Assembly (NCBI GenBank): GCA_025766275.1
Contig: JAFKAC010000013.1
Location: 496,001 to 560,000, forward strand
DNA from: Lactarius indigo
Lineage: Eukaryota; Basidiomycota; Agaricomycetes; Russulales; Russulaceae
Length of the DNA stretch: 64,000 nucleotides
Direction of reading: 5' to 3'
Of this stretch, positions 31,701 through 42,371 are shown piece after piece. Each line of letters begins with the position of its first letter. The stretch's first letter is position 1. The notes below the pieces were generated by a model that was given only the letters and a program-made list of their open reading frames with translations, was not told the origin of the DNA and did no database searches. The position numbers and the translations under genes were made by a program.

Positions 31701-33222
31701 CATCGAGAAATGTAATGCATACGCAAAGTATGAAGCTGTTCGGAAAGCATAGCTACCGCCATGCTATTCGTGTCAGTTTTCGGGCTTTCCATGTTGTCAG
31801 TCCACGAATCTATTCGAGTGAACGCCTTTATTACGATAGTCGGAGAGGACCATGACGCTGGCGAGGTCTCACCGGACATAATTCCGATCTCAGGCTTCGA
31901 CCTTTGGAGGTAGTCCATCACCACATCTGGTTGGAGGCTCTCCAGGGACTACGGGCGTGAAGGAACGAATAATAATATTCATACATGACCCTTACTCACA
32001 GTCCCATCTCCAGCACTCATAATTCGTTCCAAGTCGTCGTCGTGAACGAGCGCCATGTCACAATCTGGAGTCCGCTGCGTGCCAGATCAGAACCAAAGTA
32101 TGGCATATATTTGTGACACTCACTGTCGCGATATAATCTAATAATACGTGCAGAGGGTCCCGACTCTTTTTGAACGCATGAATATGAGCACCAGCAAAGT
32201 CAAAAAAAAACAAAAAGGATAACCTTACCTCGGTGACATTGGGTATCGAAACCAATTCCATCTCCATCTCCGGCTCCGGGTCATCCCCGCGTGCATCTGG
32301 CTGGGGCCTCGCTGCTCCTTTCAGCCGTGGGATTATCCAGAAAAGACGTTTGACACGGAATCCTCGGATAAATAGGCATTGATTCTCGGGTAGGTTCTAT
32401 GTAAAAAACATGTCAGAGCTCTTCAGTATCTAGTATTGGCAGTTGCCATCCGCGCACCACATACCTCACCGCTTGGCCCGTGACTCAACACTGTTCCTTG
32501 GATCCGTTGGCTCAAAACCCGCCAATGAACCGTAGTGCCGACACCGGGAGCTTGGACACTTAAAGATATCCGTGAATCCGCTTGGCTCTCGTAGAAGGCA
32601 ATATTAGACCAAGATCTTGTCCGATGGCACCCAGTCACCAGAACGATGTCTTCCATCTCTATTCCTAGTCCGTGCCGTTGCGAGAAGGCATACCAGGAGT
32701 CGATATGCTTAGTGATCCATGTGCCGAAATGGGCTTGGGAAAGTGTGTCCTCGCGCCGAGCCACCACTGGAAGGGACAAGGCCGCCCCATGCTTCCTTGT
32801 ACACGAGAACGAAATTTCCGCAGAGTCTGGAGTTGGAGGCCTGAATGAATGTCAGTGACACGGGCAAAAATCTGAGATGTGCAGATTGATCACGCTACGG
32901 CGAAGACATCAGATCCGCCAGATTCCACGATGACTCCGTACGAGCAGAAATTGTTGGGATAGAGTGTGCCCTGGTCGATATGATTTGGCACGCTGAGCCG
33001 AAGAGGTTCAAATCGTTCTGGTACACCGAATCTTTGATGGGATTGGTGGTTCGCCGGGAGAAGAGCATTGAATAGGCGGTGAAATTTGCCTTGGCGAATG
33101 AAGCCGACGTCACCGACCTCGACGGGAGGGTAGAGTTCTCCCGGGTCTGGTTCCCATAGGGCGTAGCCAAAAGCAGGATGTGCGATTGCGAGTTGTTCGC
33201 GAAAGGTGTTGTAGTGTGTCAT
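28780..33222 (-). CDS. YX-family large protein, copy 3 (apparently intact)
   Basis: Close paralogue of the gene at 23.35-27.98 kb with the same intron positions. Exon 1 is 33222-32894 (329 nt, same length as in copy 2) and exon 2 begins at 32840. Landmarks in order are ALWEPDPGELYPPVEVGDVG, NHIDQGTLYPNNFCSYGV, DIVLVTGCHRTRSWSNIAF, DYLQRSKPEIGIMS, a polar Ser-rich region (DTDTDSTIPIQALSESG) and a Lys-rich patch (KDKRKAKKNKEIGKGEDSD). The last ~540 codons (from about 30340 to 28780) form one open exon with MLLPLWPHETDPAS, FYLLVYYVPFDRQ, SDLKGSGIRLPVRGLSVTG and LTAIGRAAVEVAWLGCMALT. The 14-bp duplication of copy 2 is absent. No signal peptide, membrane span or catalytic motif was seen, and the function is unknown. 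The exon joint near 31510-31590 is uncertain. Confidence 0.72.
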
Positions 33223-34361
33223 CGAGTGACCGGGTGGGCCAGGGATTAAAACGGATGATCGGCAGGTCAACGGGTTTCAGTAAAGGAGGCACTGTTGTGC
33301 AATATACAGTACAGCGGCATCATCAGGTACCACTAATACTATCACCAAACTAACACCGACGTACCCAAACACCGGGCTGTTCACCCTGGCCATCGAAAAT
33401 GCTGAGTAATATCGGAGTCGGCCGGTACGTGCGCTCCTGTTGGCAACAATTGTTACAATTCCACTTTCCATGCGGCCTTGCGTGCGGCAGTCTTGGTGTC
33501 ATAGCTGCCGCAGGGCTCGCATTACGATTGGTCGTTAACCTCTGGTTATACCGGGTATATACGAGGGGGTGGGAAGACTGCCAGATAATGATTACAGTAA
33601 GATATTTCGGTGATAAGCGCCGATTGACAACTGTATGACAGTTGCCAACATTTGTCGAATTGACGCCATCAGAGGCGGTACAGAGTTCTAATTGGCCCAA
33701 AGAGAGTGGTCACATGAGATGAGATTTGCTATCAGCAGTGCCCACAGTGTACTACATTATGACTTTGATTAGCAAAACGGGGCGTGCTTTAATCAAAGCC
33801 AGAAGCTTCTTTGGCCGGCTTGAAGAATGTGTAGGTTGATGTCTTCCAGATGGAATTTGGCCAAGCTGGGCCCAGAAAACAGTTGTCAGACTTTGGGCTT
33901 TCCACAAAAGACGATAGCAGACGACAATCCAAGCTAGTTCTTCAACTTGCCACCTATGGGAATCTCCGTGTTTTATTATTGTCGGGCAGTCAGAGGGCTC
34001 ACGTGGTGAGATCCGGTGCCCAACCCTCCTGGGATCACCTTGTGGTTCACCTGCCCGCGTACCCGACTGACAATGTAATCGTAGTGGTACACAGAGGACA
34101 CCGCTACATCGACAGTGGTAAAGTCATACCTGCCACGCACCATGCAATGATAGTCCGAAACCAGTGTTCTATCTAAGGTTCTGTCCTAAGTGCATCACAA
34201 ACACGACCCGAACCACTCCCGCCAACGATACAACAAAGCCAGCAAATTACGCAGCGTAGATATATAGAACAATATGTAATCAAAGCAAGGATTGGTAGAT
34301 CAATGAAAGCGGTGTGGTAAGTTCGTCGTCAGATGTATCAACTCATTACATATGTAGAAAC
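33223..34361. other. Intergenic stretch
   Basis: It holds the presumed promoter of YX copy 3 and the terminator side of the aspartic protease. ORFs such as plus 33850-34176 have no recognisable motif. Confidence 0.4.
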
Positions 34362-36520
34362 TCAAGCCATGAGCGTAAATGCTGCTGCGAGCAGTGCAAG
34401 CGCGCTTGTGACAAAAATACCGAAGGCACCGATCCGCGTGGTTCGGCAAGCAGAAGCTATGGCACAAGCGTAGTCGTCATCAGCACGAAGCTTACGACCA
34501 AAGAGAAAGGAGCACGAACTCGACCCGGCACCGCCCGAGGAGGGTGTAGGCAACGTGCCACCAGTGATAGTTGCGGTGCCTGATGCTGGAAGAGGATTGC
34601 CTATATCAAGTTATTTATCAGCGACGATGCCAAGAGTGCGGCGATAGCAGCGAAGGCGACAAGGGGGGTCCAAGTACGAGTACGACAGTAAAGACCAAAG
34701 ATGTCTGCATGCACGGTACCACGCTCGACATGAAATGATGAAATGGGGACGCGACTAACCAGATGAACCGCCAGCCGCGTTTGACAGCTGTGCGAAGCCG
34801 ACGGCTGGTGGGCTGGCGCGGAAGACGCTATACACGTTTTTCTAGCAACATTGTCAGGCTGCGGAAATGGCCAAGCCCCATGAGAGGAAACGTACAAGGA
34901 ACGTGTCACCAATGATCCATGCTGGGTTGCCCTGTCCTGGCGTGACATTTGTGCCTTGGGTGATATCGAAAATCGCACCAAGGCACCGACCACCACCGAC
35001 GGTACCGAGATTCATGTCAGCGAGACTGATTGGCCAGGACGGGCCTCCGAAAGACATCGAGATGGCCAAATCGGCGTTGCACGCTGTATGATTTTTTAAA
35101 CAAAAAAAACAGTAGTCCCATCAGCATAACTCGATCCCCATTCTTTGGCAATGGCGCCGAGCGCCAGCCGAGGGGAAAGGTGACAAAGAGAACATACGGA
35201 AGGCAAAGAAACCAGCGAGGTTGCCGTCAAGCGCTACAGCGCCGGGGACTGCGGCCCAAACAGCCCTCACAGCAGCGGTGGGGCCTCCAATGAGGGTCGT
35301 ACCAGTGTCGATGGCCGCCACGGCCAAATCGCCACTGGGGAGATTGACACCCTTACCGTTCACGGTGATACCTGCCAAACATGTTCGAAGCCGTGCCACC
35401 TTGTGTTAGTGCGAGACGTACCTGTTACTGTCTGCAGCCAGAACGAGCCTCCCTTTATGGGGGAGGTGAAGCTACGGAAGTCGATGTCACCTTGGTACAA
35501 TGTTGTGTTTGTTCCACCAAGAGTAAGCACCCCTCCAGGTTCCTCATCCTGTGCATTCGCGTCGTCCACAAACCGAGTAATGAAGAAGGAGAATTCAGGA
35601 TTTGTGAGCACGTTGTCATTGACGAGAGCTTGCCAGAACGGTAATGCGTCAGACGAGGCGATGCCTTGAAACGCGAGTCCCAGGATACCAGCGAGCGCGC
35701 CCTGAATCAAACCGCTAGTTACGTCGGTGACAGCAACTGAGACTCAAATTAGCACCACAGAAAAGGAATGGCAGATGGCAGATGGACAAAATGATGGGTA
35801 TGGTAACGATTCTACTTGGCGCTTGCAACAATCTCTCGAAAGAGCAGGTGCGCGCTAAGGTGGGTAGCAAGGTAAAAGGAACGCACCAAAAGTTTGTTTG
35901 GCAACGGTAAAAGGACCCATTGTGATAGTGTCCTGTGCAATGATGCCAACGGCAGAACCGGAGCCGTACCTCAAGGAAATACGGTCTGTTCCAGTTTGGA
36001 TAGATGTCGATTTTGACGGGTCAAACTCTGGGGTGCCGAGCGGACAAGAAGCGCAGACGGTGGTTGCAAACCATAAGTCGGATGAACCGGTGTCGAGGAC
36101 GAGGTTAAATGATTGGGCCCTGAAGACAAGAAAGAGTTGAAATGGCAGCGCGAGAATATCTCGAGGTCTACTCACGGGGTGCCGACGTTGACTGGTGCAA
36201 AGTAGCTAACATCCGCACCCTGCAGTGATTTGTGTACGTGATTAGGTCTGATTTGTGCAGGTAATATATGAGCGGCGCACTTGATTCGTTATCCCGATAT
36301 CCGTCGTTTGCGCCCTACGCGACACCCCCGGAGAATCATAGTTATATTTGTGTCTCAGTCCGGCTAAGACAGCGGAATAGTGAGCAGTATCGGCCTCCTC
36401 ACCCCGTCGTGCGTGGTTACGGCGAATCACGGGTATGTGGAGGGGGTCACGACGGGGTGGCACGACTGCCAATGACAAAGGGGCGAAAAAAGAGAGGGCG
36501 AAGAGTATTGAAGGTAGCAT
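34362..36520 (-). CDS. Secreted aspartic protease (pepsin-like, A1), probably membrane- or GPI-anchored
   Basis: This is a pepsin-family endopeptidase. Eight exons (36520-36281, 36219-36176, 36119-35887, 35736-35422, 35371-35198, 35083-34896, 34841-34760, 34600-34362) join in frame to 504 residues. A signal peptide (MLPSILFALSFFAPLSLA) is followed by a propeptide. The two catalytic aspartates are Asp104 in LDTGSSDLWF and Asp299 in AIDTGTTLIGGP. LRYGSGSAVGII lies in the flap region, and IIGDTFLKNVYSVF is the usual C-terminal motif. A Gly/Ser-rich linker and a hydrophobic end (FGIFVTSALALLAAAFTLMA) suggest surface anchoring. An odd Arg/Asp/Cys-rich piece between linker and anchor could be a 42-nt intron (GTCGTAAG...CATAG), which would leave the frame unchanged if spliced. 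Confidence 0.93.
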
Positions 36521-36647
36521 ATGGAGGAAGGGAACAAGGGAGAGTTTAGCGCGGGAACGGGACCCGACAGGTCTTTATGTCGTGGTTGGGCCAAGAGGAA
36601 GGCCGAGTTAACCTTAACCCTCCGTTGGAGACGTGGTGCTGATCCTC

Positions 36648-37538
36648 CTATTCCCCGGGCCCTAAATCGCCCCAATCAAGTCCAAGAATAGATTCATTGC
36701 CCCTCACAGCCATCTCAGTAGCTTCCGCCAACTCCCGCATCGCCCGCCTCTCCTCTTCCCCGATTCTCACCCCGTACAACTGCTCGGCATTCTCGGCATC
36801 TCTCCCGTTTGCCTGTGACCTGGAAACTCCGAGACTTGCTTGCAAAGCTTCTTCCCTCGCCGGGCCCCGCAGCTTGTCGATCGCACGTAACAGTTCTTTG
36901 AGTCCCGGATGTCCTTCAAGAGCTGCACGCACGGCGGGCGATGTCGCTATGTCAACACACGTTAACATCCCCGCCACTCGAATGACTGGTATGGTCGCGA
37001 ACCGATAGATTCGTATTGATTCATTTGTAGTGGCTTCGGGTCGTCGCGTTTCAACGGGTCTGGGTACGTACTCTCCTCTGGCACATATGGCCACTTGAGT
37101 GAGGTCAGCGCTCGGAGCGGAATTTCCCTCCTTATCTCGTCATCTATGCACCCGAGCACCCGCGCAACCCACGCATGTCAATCTATGAGTAAGGCCGGAA
37201 GTTGACTTATTGGAGAGGCTCTCACCGTGTGGTACATGGGATCGGGAATGGCCATCGGGTTCCGGCGTGGTACTGCGTGGTTCCGTCCCCTTTGAGCTGG
37301 ACGGACTACACGAACTCTCTTGGGTGTTATCATGAGACCTGGTTCATCACCACTTTTCGGTAGCCTACCTTTGTGTCGTTTATAGCATACAACAGAGCAA
37401 CTGTGTAGGAATAATTCGTCTTTATGGCGCGAAAGAGGCGCTTTGCATGACATACTATTCCACCAGACAACCAGAGCAAGTATACTTGGATTCCTTCTCA
37501 TTGCAAATTCGACATTGGGCCCGTGTTTTGGGTGACAT
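36648..37538 (-). CDS. HIT-type zinc-finger protein (ZNHIT3/Hit1-like)
   Basis: Five exons (37538-37456, 37400-37369, 37318-37226, 37143-37003, 36946-36648) give 215 residues. The N-terminus has the full eight-ligand zf-HIT pattern: C9-C12 in CRIC, C21-C24 in CSGC, C29-C33 in CSVVC, H37 and C42. A Ser-rich linker follows, then a helical part with LTSLKWPYVPEESTYPDPLK, IATSPAVRAALEGHP and LYGVRIGEEERRAM. Proteins of this build assist assembly of box C/D snoRNPs (Hit1/ZNHIT3) or chromatin-remodelling complexes. The Hit1-like assignment rests on size and order of parts and is inference. The zinc finger is split by three introns. It lies head-to-tail with the protease and tail-to-head with CTR9, all on the minus strand. 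Confidence 0.87.
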
Positions 37539-37698
37539 GGTTGAGGGTCTCAAGAGTGTCTACCCACGCGCATAAATTATTTACGGGCCGAAGCGGCTGT
37601 ACCTTTATGGTAAAATTATATGTCCTTCCATAATCAGATTCGCAACAACAAGCAGTACAAAGTGATGCACAAAACAAGGAGAAAGAATAGATGTCTAA

Positions 37699-40600
37699 TC
37701 ATGGCATCTCCTCGTCGGAGTCCGATATTGTCGCCTTGCTTATACTGGTGGACAAGGCAAAAGACACCGTCAGTATCGCTTCCAAGGCGTCGAGAGGGAC
37801 TCACTATTGTTTTTTCCGAGGCGCTGACGAGAGTTCTTCGTCTTCCTCACGCGCAACACGTTTCCTCGTTGCTCCGCGCTAACGAACATGCTCTTAGCAA
37901 CCAACCAAGGTGCACGCCAAGATAAAAATACACACCTTCTTGGTGGGCTTCTCCTCTTCGCCCTCCGAGAACAGCGCACCATCTTCTGCGTCTGAAGCCT
38001 GCGCACTAGCTGCCGCGCTCGCTGCACCGCCCTTCTTTATCTTGCGCCGCTTCTTTTTTGGCTCTCCGCCTGCCCCGCCGTTTGCGGGCGTACTCAAACC
38101 CTCGTCGCCGCTCGGCGCCTCGGACTTGACCTTCCGATTCGCCGCCTTGCGTGCTTTCCGCATTTCCCGCTCCTCGTCACTCTCGTTCTTCACAAGATCC
38201 GCGCTCCACTGCTGTGCCTCCTGTCGTGCGCGGGCGCGAGCGGCCGCCAACACCTCTGCCTCCGTACGAAGCTTCGCCTCTCGTTCGCGCTACCGAAAAA
38301 AAAAGGATGTCAGCGAAGTGTCTACAGGGAGGGAGAAGGGTAGCACACTTCGAGAGCCTCGACGCGCTCGCGCTCCGCGGCACGCCTTTGTCGCGCGCCC
38401 TCCATTCGCGCAGCTTGCTCTCCTTCGTGCTGCCGTTGTGCACTCAGGTGTTCTTCAGCACGGCGCAACATACTGTCTGCGTACTTCTTGCGCTCTTCGG
38501 CGAGATCGCGGTCGTACGGTACCGCGCTCGCTGGGTCCGACGCAAGCGATCCGAACATCTTCTGCGCGTGCACGGCGTGCGCGATCCCACGCTGTAACTC
38601 TGCGAGGGTGCGTTTCGTGGGTGGGAGTGCGAAGAGGAGCTCGGCGGACTTTTGCTGGATCATCGCGATGTTGTACACGATTGCCTTGTCCACGGGTTGG
38701 ATGTGCAGTGCCTGTTGGCGGTAGACACGGAGAGCGATCAGGTAACGAACGATGAGGGAAGGAGAAAGGGACCGTACCTTTTGCGTGAACCGTAGAGCCA
38801 CAGTCATCGACGCGAAAGATTGTTCCTTGTTTGCTTTAACGTACCATGACCGCGCGAGACATTGTAACACGGAGACATTCCGCCCGCCATAATAGCGCTG
38901 CGACGCTGTCTCATACTTCTCGGCAAGTTAGTCCAGATCGGGCACGGCAAGGAACAACGATCAAGGTACGCACACTCTCGATCGCCCGATCCAACTCGTC
39001 TCGGGCAAAGAAGCAGTGGCCCATGTTGACGTGTACGCTCCCGTCGTTGGTACTCTCGCGCACCTTTGCAAACACCTCTAGCGCATCGCGGGCGTTCATC
39101 GCGCGTCGTTGCGCCTCGTCGGGTGCTGGACCTGGCGGGAGCGCACCGCCCAACGTGCCTAGTGCATCCTCGGCTGTGACAATCGCCAGTCCCTGTGCAG
39201 CGACGGCGCACAGCGGATCCAACCCGAGTGCCTTCTCGTAAAACTCGGCGCTTCGCCGGAAGAGTAGTCGTCGCTCCTCGACACCCTTTGCGCTCGTGTC
39301 GCGACTTTCACGCGCCTGATGATAGTGCAACCATCCGGCTGCACATAGCGCGTACAGATCATGCTTGTCGTGGTCGCGTAGCGTGCCGAATACGAATTCC
39401 CGCGCGCCTTTTGAGGCATTGAACTGGATGAGGAAGTAAGTGTAGTATGCACGCAGGTTGAGGTTACTGCTTTGCGATGCAAGCGAGTCTTTGAGTAGAT
39501 CGTGGGCTTCGTTCCCTTGATGCATGTTGCCCAGTATGTGGGCTCTTCGTATTTTGGCTTTGAGAGAGGTCAAAAAGAGCCGCCAGTAACCGCAACTGGG
39601 TGATACGTACCGTCTACGTATTCAGGGTGTCTCTCCAGGAGCTTCTCATACGCCTCCATGGCTTTCCCTTCGTCGTTCAAATCTTCGTATACCCGCGCTA
39701 GGTTGTAAAGCACAGAAGTTGACATCGCCTCTGCTTCAGCTCCAAGTGCACTGGCGCCGACCAACGCGTTCTCGTACATGATCCGCGCTTCTCCATACCG
39801 GGACTCGAGATGTGACACCACACCAAGATTGTTCAGTAATCTTGGATCGACGCGTCCTGCCTCTTCGCCGACTCGTACGGCCTCGGCAAATATCTTCCCG
39901 GTGCGTTCAAGATTCTCACTTTGCAAGAGTCGCGCAAACTCGATGTGCATGTCAACGTCGTCTACCACCGCACGTGATAGGGGCGGGTCACTTCGTGATG
40001 AACTGCCATTTTGTGCAGCAGCGTCTTCGAATTGTTCGATTGCTCTGTACACACGGTCAAAGAGCTCGCGAGCCTTGGTTTTCTCCTGGGCGGCGTCCGA
40101 GCTGGACACGCCTGGACGGGGATGCAGACGCAAAGAAGCTAGCATAGCCGTCGCTTCCAGCGACTTTTGTGGGTTTGGTGGTTGCAAAAGCCCGTCTAGG
40201 GTATGAATCGCAGCAGCCGTCTCGTCTGTAGAGTATGAGCAAACGCGAAAAGGACCGTATTGTACGACCTACCATTTCGCAACTGCATCTGCGCGAACCC
40301 GATGGCTGCGAGGACATTCTTCGATTGTCCCTCGGCAGCTTGCTTGTAATGTTTCAATGCGTCACTGTAAGAGCCTTGTGCATGACAAACACGCCCCGCA
40401 CGAATGTAGCCGTCCGTAAGCACGGCCAATGTGTCTGCAAATTGGATAGTTCGCTCTGCGAGTTTTAAAGCCTGCAAAGCCCCTGTTAGCGTTTCAGCCG
40501 GCGATAATAAGGAAACCGACAAACGCGTTTGTGCTGGCCCTTACGAAGGAATATGTCGCAGAGGGCGTTCGCTGCAGATGCGCTGCGCTGATTGCTGTTG

Positions 40601-41765
40601 AATGCGCGCTCAATTAGCTTGGAGCCAATCATGAGTTCCTGTATCCGCTCGTCCTCAGAAAGCTCGGGATTCTTGCTCGCATTAAGCGCTTCGAGTCCCA
40701 GAAGCAGTTGACCTGACCACTCGGAGGGATTCTTTTCAATAGATTTGTGAGTCAAAGGCCGCAAGGGGTCTGAGGAGTCATCGCACCACTTCTACACTCC
40801 GCTCCCACGCAGCCTTTGCTTTCTCCCTGTGATTCAGTGCCCACAGACAGAGGCCAATGCCTATGCGAGGGTCCGGTAGAGAATATGGGTTCAGCTGCAG
40901 TACTTGCTGGAATAGTTTGAGAGCAGAAGCAAATTGGCGTCGTGTATACAATATTCTCGCCTGTCATGTTGTTAGAGGAGGCGCGGGTGTTGATCAGGGA
41001 AAACACGCCTTTCCGAGCAAAGCGATCAAGTTTGTTGGCCTCTCCTTCAAAACTGCCTCGAAGGAGCGAAAAGCGTCTTCCATTGATCGATTTGCCAGCT
41101 GGTGAATGGCTTCCAAAATCGCATGAAAACAGGGTGCGCGCTAAAAGTTTGACAAGACAAACCACGGGTCAAAAGTAGCAACTCTTTTGTAGAGGCACTG
41201 ATCTCCCCTCCTTCTGCTGCTGCCTGGTCACCGTGGTTGAGAAGCTGAGTCGCCTCCCGCATATATTCGTCGCGAGACTTCTCAGCCGTCATAATATCCT
41301 GACCTGTTGATTAGACGCAATCAACGAGGCAGGCGAAATGCATTTGTACAACGACATACGGGCATTAAGGAGCTTCAACTTTGGGGCCTTTCGTGCTTTT
41401 GCCAATTGTATGCTGGCAAGTAAGGAGTAGATGGACGGCAATGAAGAAGTGGAACCACTGGACTGAAAGCCTGCCACGAATAATCTGAGCCGAAGAAGAT
41501 AGACGAAACGCAGTGTGAACGCACTTTCAATAGCTGACAATGCAATTTTCTCTGCAGCGTCAAGGTAGCCCCTCCGCATGTACTCTCCAGCAAGCCGAGT
41601 CCAATAGGCCACTTTTGGCTGCCCCTCCTTCAAGACTTCTAACACATCATCGGCATTGGAGTCAAGGTTGTCAAGTTCGATGTTTATAACCTCTTGTCCG
41701 CCGAGTTCGATATCTATTGACCTGCCGGGTGCCGAGTTCCAAGGATAGAGGTCAACGGAGGCCAT
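37699..41765 (-). CDS. CTR9: CTR9, TPR subunit of the Paf1 complex
   Basis: Ctr9 is the TPR scaffold of the nuclear Paf1 complex, which travels with RNA polymerase II and supports elongation and H2B/H3 modification. The start MASVDLYPW (41765) opens a gene with about twelve exons. The first are 41765-41360, 41303-41163, 41109-41009 and 40960 onward; the stop is at 37699. TPR-type helices run through most of the protein, with KVAYWTRLAGEYMRRGYLD, GLEALNASKNPELSEDERI, LTDGYIRAGRVCHAQGSY, LLNNLGVVSHLESRYGEA and NMGHCFFARDELDRAI. A long coiled-coil-like basic stretch (ERERVEALE, EEREMRKARKAANRK) precedes the Ctr9-type tail, with KKKRRKIKKG and a final ISDSDEEMP. The third intron (41008-40961, 48 nt) starts with GC instead of GT. 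It is divergent from ADA2. Confidence 0.93.
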
Positions 41766-42371
41766 GACGTGACACGGATAGTTTGACCGAACGCCTAATT
41801 TGAAGAGGGTAGCAATGCTTGACCTCTTTTCTTGCGAAGAGATGCAGGTATGTGACAAGAGGTGGGATGTAGGATGTATGCGCTGAACAAAACGCTCTCG
41901 ATATCAACGCACGAACTTAGTGAAACGCACAGCAGCAAGCCGGGCCGGTGTCCCGCGTGATAACATGTACAAAGATGGCCAAACATCGCCCCAGGCCACC
42001 GTCGCCGACGACGAGCGCGTCGGGCGCATTGACCACCTATCTCTAGATATTGTCCAACGCTCACATCTAGGAGACATTCATCAGGCCTCGACTCCAATCG
42101 TCTTTCTAGTAAGACCCATCCCTCATCGGCAAACCCTACGGGCACCTACGTCGACGACTGGTCCCACAACCAAGACAAGACGAACGCAAGACCATAGCAC
42201 CCACCGAGGTGTTATAAGGTGTACAAAAGCACCACCCGACTGCGATTCCACCTCCTGCTGGACTCTTCTCCTCCACTCCATCGAGGCCAACTCGCATTTA
42301 GCAAGCGTTCGTAAACTGCAACAAGTAGCGCAACCCCACCCCGAGAAAGCGCGGATTCGATTTCCCCTGCG
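41766..42371. promoter_or_regulatory. Shared divergent promoter of CTR9 and ADA2
   Basis: The 606 bases between the two start codons are the only space for both promoters. No clear TATA box was seen. A plus-strand ORF across it (41920-42375) has no recognisable motif and is probably chance. Confidence 0.6.
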
